From contig NZ_PQGD01000001.1 in assembly GCF_002915575.1 (NCBI RefSeq), forward strand, positions 186,001 through 250,000: a stretch of DNA of 64,000 bases. The letters are read 5' to 3'. Shown in pieces: positions 28,887-37,487 of this stretch (positions are counted from its first letter, which is position 1; every line of letters starts with the position of its first letter). Made by a program: the position numbers and the translations under genes. The stretch is from Superficieibacter electus (GTDB lineage: Bacteria; Pseudomonadota; Gammaproteobacteria; Enterobacterales; Enterobacteriaceae). The notes under the pieces were generated by a model. It did not search any database. It was not told the origin of the DNA and saw only the letters and a list, made by a program, of their open reading frames with translations.

Positions 28887-29048
28887 GGTAAATCATAAGC
28901 GCGATGCGGGTTACCCGCGTATCGCAGTACGAAATAGTAATGCCAGCAAGACGTCTTGTAAACGGTCAACGCCGTGTTTAAACCGCGTGTTGTAACGCTT
29001 CCTCATTACAGTCTTTTAGAGGTTATCTCCACTGATTCTGTGCCCGTG

Positions 29049-29078
29049 CCCTGACTGCCAGCCGTCAGGGGTTTTTTT
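29049..29078 (+). terminator. Orphan Rho-independent terminator on the + strand
   Basis: Stem CCCTGAC / GTCAGGG with an 8-nt loop, then G and seven T (29072-29078), oriented +. All nearby genes run on the - strand, so it must end a + transcript starting in 28887-29030. A weak promoter (TTGTAA at 28956, TTTAAA at 28977, 15-nt spacing) would give an RNA of about 90 nt. Candidate small RNA 3' end. Confidence 0.7.
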
Positions 29079-29406
29079 AATGATTAAAACGCCTTGAGTG
29101 CTGCATTAAATCATCGATGGCAATATTTGCGCCCAGTCGTTCATATAGCATAAGAATACTTATCATGACTTCCCCGGCATAAGATAACATGTCATCCGGT
29201 GCTATATGATTTTGTTCATCAGCAATAAATTGTACTTGCTCAATAATTTCAAGGTATTCTCCATATACACCAATGGAAACCTGATCTTCAGGAATATTTT
29301 CCTGGCAAAAACGCAGTGCATCCGCTGCTTTTTCAGGTATAGAACGCTGATGTATAAAAATAACCATCAACTCCCGCAACCTTGCCATCATCATAATATT
29401 ATTCAT
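29077..29406 (-). CDS. Small hypothetical protein, 109 residues
   Basis: Not recognised. It is mostly helical and acidic in the middle (IPEDQVSIGVYGEYLEIIEQVQFIADEQNH), without a signal peptide or clear TM helix. The start at 29406 has a strong GGAGGCG 4-5 nt upstream, which makes it a believable gene. A + strand terminator abuts its stop codon. It lies between thiM and the MscS-type gene, where K-12 has rcnR-rcnA, but the sequence does not resemble RcnR. AT content is higher than the neighbours, consistent with acquired DNA. Confidence 0.6.
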   Translation of the reverse strand: MNNIMMMARLRELMVIFIHQRSIPEKAADALRFCQENIPEDQVSIGVYGEYLEIIEQVQFIADEQNHIAPDDMLSYAGEVMISILMLYERLGANIAIDDLMQHSRRFNH

Positions 29407-29787
29407 CTTCGCCTCCCAATACGCCCGGTAATAACAATGATTGGGTAACTGGTATTTAAAAGGTGAAACTCATTTCTGTTTCATACACATTCTCATCGTT
29501 CGATGGCTAATACAATGTTAATAATATGTTTCGTTGATTAACATCAATTTTGCAAACAATCAATATAATCGCACAATAATTACCCTCAAACATATTCACG
29601 TCATGATTTATTTTACAGGTAGCCCTGAAGGTCATCGCCGTGCGCAAAAAAACCTCACCACTGAAACCGCGATTGTGGCGCGGCACTACAGAAGTCAGAC
29701 AAATGGTACTATTCATATCATGAATAGGATGTATGCTAAGCAAGGCCCTGCGCCCTGATCCCCTTGATTTCGTGGAACGATCCTTTT
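29407..29787. other. Intergenic region, AT-rich
   Basis: Divergent gap of about 380 bp between the small protein and the MscS-type gene. Visible: TGAAAC-N8-GTTTCA inverted repeat at 29463-29482, and an ATTCAT-ATC-ATGAAT palindrome at 29711-29725 followed by a -10-like TATGCT at 29732-29737, which may be the channel gene promoter. No supported coding sequence. Confidence 0.5.
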
Positions 29788-32211
29788 ATGCAAAAACTAT
29801 TACGCGTGCCGCTGCTGCTGGCGCTGTTGTCCTGTCTGATGATGCCGTTTTTTTCGCAGGCTGATGACGCAACTGGTCAAAACGACATTGAACAGCCGCA
29901 GCCGGTCAAAGTGAATGCCAGCACGGCGTTGCCCGCATTACAAAAACGGCTGGACTCGCTGAAGCAGCGCGTTGCCACAGCCAAAGCGGACAAGCAGTTC
30001 ACCAGTCTGAATGATGATGCGCAGACGCTTGCTGCCGATGCAGAGAAGCTGGTTGTGGCGCTGACGCCACAACTGGCGCAGATTCAGGGGCAATTAGACG
30101 TATTAGGTCCGGCCCCGGCCCCCGGTACACTGACCGAAACGCAGCAGGTGATAAATCAACGTAATAAACTCACCAGCAGTAAAACGCAGCTCACCACCCA
30201 AATCGAACAGACCAAAGCCATTGGCGTGGGCGCGCAAAATCTCTCGGCGCAGATTTCAGGTATGCGACGCGATGCGCTGAAAACGCAAATTGCGCTCAAT
30301 ACCGGCAGTATCCTTGGTGCAAAATTCTGGACGCCGCTGATTAACCCGAGTGAAAAAGACGCCGCCCGGTTCGATGAGTTTGGCGCGCAGGTTGGTAGCG
30401 CGTGGAGTCAGGCATGGGATGATGAATGGCGCACTGGCAGCGCTTTCCTGCTGCTGCTGGCGCTGGGGATCGGCCTGTTTGGCCGCCGGTTGCTGGACAA
30501 ACCGGTCAACTGGATCTTGCCGCACTGGCTACCGCAGGGGCGTTTTCGCCGCAGTTTTTTCGCCTGCTTTACCACGCTCAGCACTACGCTGACGCTTGGG
30601 ATCAGCATGCAGTTACTGTGTTATATTTTTACCCGCCTGCCCGATACCCCCCAGCCGGTGAATGAATTTGCCGAACTAATGACGGGTCTGACCTACTTTT
30701 CCGCCGTCATTGCCGGCCTGGGGATTGCGCTGCTATCGAACCGTCATCCTTCCTGGCGTCTGCCGGGCATTGCCGATCCGCTCGCCAAAACGCTGGCGTC
30801 ATTTCCCATCCTGCTGGCAACGTTTATCTTTATCTTTGGTATCGTCGAACAGCTTAACGGGCTGATAGGTGCCAGTATTGATGCCACGCTGTTTGGCAAC
30901 GGGCTGTCGGCGCTGCTGGTGGCGATCAACTGCGTCATTGCACCGATACGGGTTAACCGCATGCGGCGAACCATGCGTGCCGAAGGGGAACAAACCGAAA
31001 CACGTTCGACGCTGGCGGGACTGATTCATTTGCTCATAAGCCTTACCGCGTTTGTGATCCTGATAGCGCTGTTGATAGGCTATATTCCGCTGGCGCGTTT
31101 TGTCACCTTTGAACTGTTATGGATTGGCCTGGTCGTCAGCTCGCTCTATCTGCTTATTCATTTCGTGGTGGATCTGTGCGAAAGCGTCTTCTCCCCCACC
31201 ACACACAGTGGAAAAATCCTTAAAAGTACCCTCAGCCTGAGCGACCGTCATCTTTCTCTGGCATCGACACTGTTCTCCGCTCTCGGGAAAAGCAGTCTGT
31301 TGCTGATGGCGGCCATCGCGCTGTTGAACGGCACGTTTGGTACCACTACGCCGCTGGAGCTGCTCACTAAAATCGCTGATATCTGGGGCGGTAAGGGGCT
31401 GGAAGGAATGAATATTATTCCCGCCCATGCCGTTAATGCCGTGCTGTGTCTGGTGATTGGCTGGTATGTACTGCGCTCATCGCGTCGCTGGCTGGATAAT
31501 GACTTTCTGCCTAAAACCATGATGGATCGCGGAATGCGCGCCTCGCTGGTCACGCTGTTTACCAACGTCGGCTACGTGCTGATTATCATGCTGACCCTCT
31601 CAATGCTCGGTATTGAGTGGAACAAGCTGGCATGGATCGTCAGCGCCCTGTCGGTGGGGATCGGTTTTGGTCTGCAGGAAATTGTGAAAAACTTCATTTC
31701 CGGGCTGATCCTGCTGACAGAGCGGCCAGTCAAAGTGGGCGATCTGGTCAGTATCAGCGGTGTGGAAGGTGATATTCGGCGCATTAACGTGCGCGCTACG
31801 GAAATTCAGCTCGGCGATAAATCCACCGTTATTGTGCCAAACTCGCAGTTGATTTCCCAAAACGTGCGTAACGCCACGATGGGCAATGCGCAGGGCGTCG
31901 CTACCATCACGCTGACCTTCCCGCTGGATATCGATCCGGAGAAGGTACGCAATTTATTATTGGAAGCCTATAACCTGCATGAGTCGGTGCTGGAAACGCC
32001 GTCGCCGTCGGTGAGCTTTAAAGAACTGGGGCCGACCGGTATCGTGCTGAGCGTCACCGGTTACGTTAATAGTCCAAGGATGGTAAGCGGAACCCGCAGC
32101 GACCTGCTCTATGAAATCCTCAAAATGCTGCGCGCGGAGGGGATCACCCTGAGCCAGACGCAGACGATGATCCTGGAGCAACCTGCGCCCCGACCAGAGA
32201 CGGAAGAGTAG
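29788..32211 (+). CDS. MscS-family mechanosensitive channel with DUF3772
   Basis: An 807-residue protein with a signal peptide (residues 1-26, cleavage near SQADD), a periplasmic coiled-coil and DUF3772-like region at about 45-185, some ten TM helices and a C-terminal MscS domain. The pore/beta-domain signature is clear: SVGIGFGLQEIVKNFISGLILLTERPVKVGDLVSISGVEGDI, then IVPNSQLISQNVRNAT. The family releases solutes on hypo-osmotic shock. I use ATG 29788 (a signal peptide begins there); an in-frame ATG at 29764 is possible. Its stop codon abuts the stop of the convergent LysR gene with no gap. It is distinct from YbiO, YnaI and MscK by domain order, as far as I can judge. Confidence 0.85.
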   Translation: MQKLLRVPLLLALLSCLMMPFFSQADDATGQNDIEQPQPVKVNASTALPALQKRLDSLKQRVATAKADKQFTSLNDDAQTLAADAEKLVVALTPQLAQIQGQLDVLGPAPAPGTLTETQQVINQRNKLTSSKTQLTTQIEQTKAIGVGAQNLSAQISGMRRDALKTQIALNTGSILGAKFWTPLINPSEKDAARFDEFGAQVGSAWSQAWDDEWRTGSAFLLLLALGIGLFGRRLLDKPVNWILPHWLPQGRFRRSFFACFTTLSTTLTLGISMQLLCYIFTRLPDTPQPVNEFAELMTGLTYFSAVIAGLGIALLSNRHPSWRLPGIADPLAKTLASFPILLATFIFIFGIVEQLNGLIGASIDATLFGNGLSALLVAINCVIAPIRVNRMRRTMRAEGEQTETRSTLAGLIHLLISLTAFVILIALLIGYIPLARFVTFELLWIGLVVSSLYLLIHFVVDLCESVFSPTTHSGKILKSTLSLSDRHLSLASTLFSALGKSSLLLMAAIALLNGTFGTTTPLELLTKIADIWGGKGLEGMNIIPAHAVNAVLCLVIGWYVLRSSRRWLDNDFLPKTMMDRGMRASLVTLFTNVGYVLIIMLTLSMLGIEWNKLAWIVSALSVGIGFGLQEIVKNFISGLILLTERPVKVGDLVSISGVEGDIRRINVRATEIQLGDKSTVIVPNSQLISQNVRNATMGNAQGVATITLTFPLDIDPEKVRNLLLEAYNLHESVLETPSPSVSFKELGPTGIVLSVTGYVNSPRMVSGTRSDLLYEILKMLRAEGITLSQTQTMILEQPAPRPETEE

Positions 32212-33129
32212 CTACTGCCCGCGCAGCACCGCCATCAGAAGCTGAAAACAGGCTTCTGGTTGCGGTGCCAGCGGCTGTGCGCTACGCATTAACGCCACGG
32301 TGCGGGCCATTGCCGGTTGCTGGAGTTGCACAACGCGAAGCTGCGGGTCGCGTAAGTGGGTAGTATAAAGCTGCGGCAGAATGGCAACCGCCAGCCGGGA
32401 GCGGACCAGACCGTAGAGCGTTTCAATATACTCCACCTGATAGCGCAAGCGTAACGTCAGCCGGTGGCTTTCCGCCAGTGCTGATACCAGACGCGGGACG
32501 TTGCCCCGCGAAAACACCGCGATATCTCGCGCGGCGAGCTGTTTCCACGGCAGGTGCGCACTGTCAGCCAGCGGATCGTCACGGTGCACCAGCGCAATAA
32601 ACGCATCCTCCCGTAATGGAAAGCTCTGCAGTTCAGCAGGCACGGCGCTGTCCAGCGCACCGATGCCGAAATCCACGCCACCGTTGCGGATTTCTTCCAC
32701 CAACGAGTCATTGGTATGATCGTGGAACTCAAGCGTTAAGCGCGGAAACGCTTGCCCCAGTTTTTCAGGGACCGAGGGAAACAGAAGCGAGCTTACGGAA
32801 GGCACCAGGCCGATGCGCAGCGTGCCGTCCCCGCCTGCGTCAACGATTTGCTGCATATCCTCAAACGCCCGCTGCGCCACGCTCAGTACCCGCTGAGCGT
32901 GCGGTAAAATCGCCATACCCAGTTCGGTCAAGGAAACGGAAGAGGCAGTACGGTTGACAAGTTTGCCACCCAGTACACTCTCAATTTGGCGCAGGGCACT
33001 GCTCAGCGCAGGCTGGCTGATGGCAAGGCGACTGGCGGTATCGGTAAAATGCCGCAGCCGGGCCAGCGTGACAAAATACTGTAATTGCTTCAGGGAGAGC
33101 GCGGGTAGCCGTCGCCAGGGTTCCATCAT
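32212..33129 (-). CDS. LysR-family regulator, probable control of purine genes
   Basis: A 305-residue LysR-type regulator. HTH at about residues 17-75 (LKQLQYFVTLARLRHFTDTASRLAISQPALSSALRQIE), then the two-subdomain effector region. It is divergent from the adenine deaminase gene, 125 bp away, so it probably regulates that operon in response to a purine or derivative. No named orthologue is recognised. Confidence 0.85.
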   Translation of the reverse strand: MMEPWRRLPALSLKQLQYFVTLARLRHFTDTASRLAISQPALSSALRQIESVLGGKLVNRTASSVSLTELGMAILPHAQRVLSVAQRAFEDMQQIVDAGGDGTLRIGLVPSVSSLLFPSVPEKLGQAFPRLTLEFHDHTNDSLVEEIRNGGVDFGIGALDSAVPAELQSFPLREDAFIALVHRDDPLADSAHLPWKQLAARDIAVFSRGNVPRLVSALAESHRLTLRLRYQVEYIETLYGLVRSRLAVAILPQLYTTHLRDPQLRVVQLQQPAMARTVALMRSAQPLAPQPEACFQLLMAVLRGQ

Positions 33130-33254
33130 CGTTATCTTCAGCGGGGACTGTTCGCCTCAGAATAACTCTTTCTTATCGCATCATAAAATTATTCAGATAG
33201 GCAAACGTTTGCCATGCCTCTACAGTAAAGCACCTTTTTTAACGGATACATTTT

Positions 33255-35063
33255 ATGGGTGCGACTGATACAACCCGGCGTCAGGCCGTACGGGCTGCGA
33301 GAGGGGAAATTCCTTTTGATCTGCTGCTGACCGATGCGCAAATTGTCGATATGGTCACTGGTGAGATCCGCGAGGCTGACGTTGGGATCAGCGGCGAGTG
33401 GATTGCCAGCGTCCATCCACGCGGGCAGCATACCGCGGCGAAAGCAATCCATTCCCTTGAGGGTAGTTATCTCTCACCGGGGTTGATTGATACCCACGTT
33501 CATCTTGAAAGCTCCCATCTCACCCCTGCGCGCTACGCCGAAATCGTGCTGGCGCAGGGGACAACGGCGGTCTTCTGGGACCCTCATGAACTGGCGAACG
33601 TACTGGGTATTGACGGCGTGAAATATGCTGTCGAGGCCAGCCGGGACCTTCCTCTGCACGTGATGATCGCCGCCCCCTCCAGCGTTCCCTCTACGCCCGG
33701 CCTGGAAATGTCCGGCGCAGACTTCGCGGGCGCAGAGATGACCTCACTGCTGAGCTGGCCGGAAGTGCGCGGGGTTGCGGAAGTGATGGACATGCACGGC
33801 GTGCTGCACGGCAGTGAGCGGATGCAGGCGATCCTCGCAGCCGGACTGCGCAGCGGCAAGCTTATTGAGGGCCATGCCAGAGGACTGAGCGGTGCCGATC
33901 TCCAGGCTTACCTCGCTGCGGGCGTCACCTCCGATCATGAACTGGTCTCCGCCGACGATGCGCTGGAAAAGCTGCGCGCGGGTTTATCGCTGCAAATTCG
34001 CGGTTCGCATCCCTATCTGTTGCCCGACATAGTGGCGGCGTTAATGACCCTGCCGCACCGCTCTTCACAAATCACCGTCTGCACCGATGATGTCCCACCG
34101 GACATTTTGCTACAAAAAGGCGGCATTATTGCGCTGCTCAATACCCTGATCGCGTCCGGCCTGCCCGCTACCGAGGCGCTGCGTTTTGCAACGTTCAATG
34201 CGGCGATTCGCTTACAGCGTCATGATTTGGGGCTGATTGCCGCCGGTCGGCGCGCCGATCTGGTGGTTTTCGATTCGCTGCAAACGCTGACGGCCCGTCG
34301 GGTCTATTCAGCAGGCCAGTTGATTGCCCGCGATGGCAAAATGCTGAACGCGATAACGACAGCAGCAGAAAGTCTGTCAGCGCAGAATACCATGCGGCTC
34401 CCGCCCGCCAGGGAGGACGATTTTGTGCTGCGCGTGGCGGATATTCAGCGCGGCGAGGCGCGGCTGCGTCATATTCGCGGCGCACGCTTCACACAGTGGG
34501 GCGAAGTTGATGTACAAATTCGCGATGGCCGCGTGGTGATCCCTGACGGATTTAGCCTTATCTGGGTGCGTCATCGGCATGGTCGCCACGAGGACAGGCC
34601 GCAAATGGCGCTACTTGAGGGATGGGGCGAACTACGCGGTGCGATTGCCACCAGCTATTCCCACGACGCACATAATCTGGTGGTTCTGGGGCGCGATCCG
34701 GTAGAAATGGCACGTGCCGCCGGACAAGTTATCGCCAGCGGTGGCGGCATGGCGCTGGCGCAGAATGGCGAGATCATCGCCCACGTTGCAATGCCGATTG
34801 CGGGCATGCTCTCCAATCTCCCGGCCCGGGAACTGGCGGCCCGTTTCAGCGAGCTGCGTGAGCGCAGTCAGCAGATTGCCGACTGGGAACCGCCGTACCG
34901 GGTCTTTAAAGCCATTGAAGGCACTTGCCTTGCCTGTAACGCCGGGCCGCATCTTACCGATCTAGGATTAACCGACGGGCTGACACGACAAATTATCGAT
35001 CCGCTGATTTCATACCGGGAAATCATGGAAGACACGCCATCCGACATCGCGAAAGGAGAATGA
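33255..35063 (+). CDS. Adenine deaminase family protein
   Basis: Amidohydrolase-superfamily enzyme of 602 residues resembling adenine deaminase (adenine to hypoxanthine plus ammonia). Metal-site motifs: DTHVHLESSHLTP near residue 77, WDPHELANVLG, AEVMDMHGVLHG, EGHARGLSG, and CTDDVPP. The C-terminal adenine-deaminase domain has SYSHDAHNLVVLG. It is distant from E. coli Ade (YicP), so likely a second, paralogous enzyme. The permease that follows starts 3 bp after its stop. Substrate could differ from adenine within the family. Confidence 0.85.
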   Translation: MGATDTTRRQAVRAARGEIPFDLLLTDAQIVDMVTGEIREADVGISGEWIASVHPRGQHTAAKAIHSLEGSYLSPGLIDTHVHLESSHLTPARYAEIVLAQGTTAVFWDPHELANVLGIDGVKYAVEASRDLPLHVMIAAPSSVPSTPGLEMSGADFAGAEMTSLLSWPEVRGVAEVMDMHGVLHGSERMQAILAAGLRSGKLIEGHARGLSGADLQAYLAAGVTSDHELVSADDALEKLRAGLSLQIRGSHPYLLPDIVAALMTLPHRSSQITVCTDDVPPDILLQKGGIIALLNTLIASGLPATEALRFATFNAAIRLQRHDLGLIAAGRRADLVVFDSLQTLTARRVYSAGQLIARDGKMLNAITTAAESLSAQNTMRLPPAREDDFVLRVADIQRGEARLRHIRGARFTQWGEVDVQIRDGRVVIPDGFSLIWVRHRHGRHEDRPQMALLEGWGELRGAIATSYSHDAHNLVVLGRDPVEMARAAGQVIASGGGMALAQNGEIIAHVAMPIAGMLSNLPARELAARFSELRERSQQIADWEPPYRVFKAIEGTCLACNAGPHLTDLGLTDGLTRQIIDPLISYREIMEDTPSDIAKGE

Positions 35064-35066
35064 ATT

Positions 35067-36410
35067 ATGGCCGAAAATAGCGTTAATACGCCAGCATCCG
35101 GGAACTGGCTGGAGCGACGTTTTGCATTATATTCCCGCCAGAGCACGCTAAAAACAGAATGCCTGGCAGGGATCACCGGCTTTCTGGCTGCCGCCTATTT
35201 GTTGGTGGTGATCCCGGGTTTACTGGCCGTTGGAGGAATCGATAAAGGAGCAGCGACCACCGGGACCATCCTGGTTTTTGTCGCCGGGACGCTGCTGATG
35301 GCTTTTTACGGCAATTTGCCGTTTATCGTCGGGCCGGGCATTGGCGGTTCCGTACTGGTAGGCGTGACGCTGGCGGGAAGTCAGGGGATTGGCTGGCAAA
35401 TCGGCCTCGGTATCGCTTGCTGGTCCGGTATTATTTTTTTCCTGCTGACCTGGCTGGGACTGCGTGAAGTCGTGACCCGTTCGGTTCCGCAATCCATCAA
35501 GCTTGGCCTGACGGCCTCGATCGGGCTGTTTGTGGCGGTACTGGGATTTCGCAACGCCGGGCTGGTGCTGGCTAATGCAAAAACCAATGCCCTGATGCTG
35601 GGTGATTTTCTTTCACCTGGTGCGCTGGTGGCGCTGTGCGGTTTATTTCTGGCGATAGCGCTTCAGTCACGGCGCATTCCCGGTGCGATCCTGTGGGCGA
35701 TTCTTTTCGCCACGCTCATCGGCATTCCGGCGGGCGTCACGCGCCTGCCGGAACATTTTATTGCCCTGCCGCACTCACTGTCGCCGGTGCTGGCTCAGGT
35801 TGATCTCTTTGGCGCGTTAAATATCGCTTTCCTGCCCTTTCTGTTCGTTTTCTTCGCCTCCGAATTTTTTTCAACGATGGGGACAACCCTGGCGGTAGGC
35901 GGAGAAGCCGGACTGCTGGACGAAGACGGGAATATGCCGCAGATCAATCGCCCGTTTATTGTCGACTCTATCGCCGCAGCATTAGGGCCTCTGGTCGGCA
36001 TTCCGGCGGCTACAGCATTGATTGAGTCTTCTGCCGCGGCAGAAGCCGGAGGGAAAACCGGGATCACCGCGCTGGCAGCGGCGATGATGTTCCTGCTGAT
36101 GCTGCTTTTTACCCCGCTGGCGCTAATGATCCCCAAAGAAGCCACTGCCCCTGCGCTAATTTTAATTGGCCTGAATATGTTCAGCGGCCTGCGCAAAGTG
36201 GATTTAGCCAATTTTACCGACGGCCTGCCAGTGCTGATGATGGTCATGATTACACTGATTGCCAACAGTTTCGGCACCGGCATTGCAGGTGGGTTGCTGT
36301 TTTTTATCGTCATCAAAACCATTGCCGGTAAATGGCGTGAAATCCCGCTGGGACTGTGGATCATGGCGATCCCGCTGGTTTACTATTTTGCCACTCTGGT
36401 GAAGCACTAA
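35067..36410 (+). CDS. NCS2/AzgA-type purine permease
   Basis: A 447-residue polytopic membrane protein of the nucleobase/ascorbate NCS2, AzgA branch (adenine, guanine, hypoxanthine:H+ symport). Typical features: GITGFLAAAYLLVVIPGLLA at the N-terminus, PFIVGPGIGGSVLVG, GLTASIGLFVAVLGFRNAGLV, and FSTMGTTLAVGGEAGLLDEDG. About 12-14 TM helices. AAGGAG just before the start lies in the end of the deaminase gene; the two are one operon for uptake and deamination. Confidence 0.9.
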   Translation: MAENSVNTPASGNWLERRFALYSRQSTLKTECLAGITGFLAAAYLLVVIPGLLAVGGIDKGAATTGTILVFVAGTLLMAFYGNLPFIVGPGIGGSVLVGVTLAGSQGIGWQIGLGIACWSGIIFFLLTWLGLREVVTRSVPQSIKLGLTASIGLFVAVLGFRNAGLVLANAKTNALMLGDFLSPGALVALCGLFLAIALQSRRIPGAILWAILFATLIGIPAGVTRLPEHFIALPHSLSPVLAQVDLFGALNIAFLPFLFVFFASEFFSTMGTTLAVGGEAGLLDEDGNMPQINRPFIVDSIAAALGPLVGIPAATALIESSAAAEAGGKTGITALAAAMMFLLMLLFTPLALMIPKEATAPALILIGLNMFSGLRKVDLANFTDGLPVLMMVMITLIANSFGTGIAGGLLFFIVIKTIAGKWREIPLGLWIMAIPLVYYFATLVKH

Positions 36411-36424
36411 AACAAGGGCCGCAT

Positions 36425-36453
36425 AACCGGGTGAACGCAAATCACCCGGTTTT
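36425..36453. terminator. Bidirectional terminator between purine permease and yehA
   Basis: Perfect 10-bp stem AACCGGGTGA / TCACCCGGTT with a 7-nt loop, followed by TTT on the + strand and AT-rich sequence on the other. It sits between the convergent permease and yehA genes and touches the yehA stop codon. Confidence 0.75.
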
Positions 36454-37471
36454 AATCGTATTTAACATGGATTAATGCCGTTGCCTTAAGCGCGCCGGGC
36501 TGCACTTTGTTTTTATCATAAACATAATAGCTGGCCGTCAACGGAATTTTGACCTGCGCGTGACTGATGGCTCCTGCTTTATTAATACTCCACAGCGTAT
36601 CCGCACTGGCTGAACTGCCTTCCACCGACGATATATTGACGGTTTTATTATTATGCTCCAGCACAAAGCCCACGCCGTTGTTGGCCCCCCCTTTTAATAT
36701 TGCACTGCTGCCAGTGACTAAATCACTGCTGGACAAATAAACTGCCATTTTGCGTGACGTTTGTTCCCTGCTGCCAAACAGATTATCACACTGCAGTTCG
36801 ATATTATCCGTTGTGCTTTTAGCCGTCGCTTTCCCGGAGGCTGGCAATTCGGAAAGCGCAATATCGGGCAGTTTTATAGTTAAATTATTCGCCTTACAGG
36901 TCGTTTTTTTCGCATTATAGTGAATGGTAAGGTTTTCTATGTAGGTATCGCCTTTCAGGGTTTTATTAATATTATCAACGCAACCGGACCAGCCCACCGT
37001 TTTACAAAAAACAAGCACCAGATTAATAATGAAATTAGAGTTTCCGCCGGTATTCGCCGCCATGACGCCCGGCACGGTAACAGACGCCGAGCCGGTCCCG
37101 GACGGGTCGTAAGAGTCATGCTCTATCTTTACGCTATAGTTAATGGTCTTTTCGGTGATGTTTTTCGTGCCGATCTTCTCAGAAGTTCTCGGCACCGTAA
37201 CGGTGATTTTCAGTATTTCTCCATTGCTGAACGGGCCTACCTGTTTGCTGGTTGCCAGCGGTATATAGGAAATGGTGTCATTCTCTGTGCTGCATTTTAT
37301 GCCACTAAAGGTCGCTGGCACATTTTGGGTATCCTGCCCGGTAACCGGAAACATACTATCAACGGTGATTGTACCGGTATGATTTAACGAGGCATTGGTT
37401 AACTGGCAACTGGCCCAGGCCATGTTCATTCCCCACCACAGCACAATTGCCAAAATAACGTTTCTTTTCAT
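36452..37471 (-). CDS. yehA: YehA, fimbrial tip adhesin
   Basis: A 339-residue protein with signal peptide (about residues 1-20, ...AWA) and the two-domain look of chaperone-usher adhesins. The N-terminal lectin-like part is followed by a C-terminal pilin domain ending in the alternating pattern VQPGALKATALIHVKYD, the donor-strand region read by the chaperone. Length compares with 344 for E. coli YehA. It is the last gene of the yehDCBA operon, 16 bp after yehB. The receptor is unknown. Confidence 0.88.
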   Translation of the reverse strand: MKRNVILAIVLWWGMNMAWASCQLTNASLNHTGTITVDSMFPVTGQDTQNVPATFSGIKCSTENDTISYIPLATSKQVGPFSNGEILKITVTVPRTSEKIGTKNITEKTINYSVKIEHDSYDPSGTGSASVTVPGVMAANTGGNSNFIINLVLVFCKTVGWSGCVDNINKTLKGDTYIENLTIHYNAKKTTCKANNLTIKLPDIALSELPASGKATAKSTTDNIELQCDNLFGSREQTSRKMAVYLSSSDLVTGSSAILKGGANNGVGFVLEHNNKTVNISSVEGSSASADTLWSINKAGAISHAQVKIPLTASYYVYDKNKVQPGALKATALIHVKYD

Positions 37472-37487
37472 TACGCGTCCTCAGCCT

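Noticed and set aside
29407-29787. Small gene in the gap before the MscS-type channel
   Set aside because: Short frames there lack ribosome sites and have low-complexity AT-driven composition.
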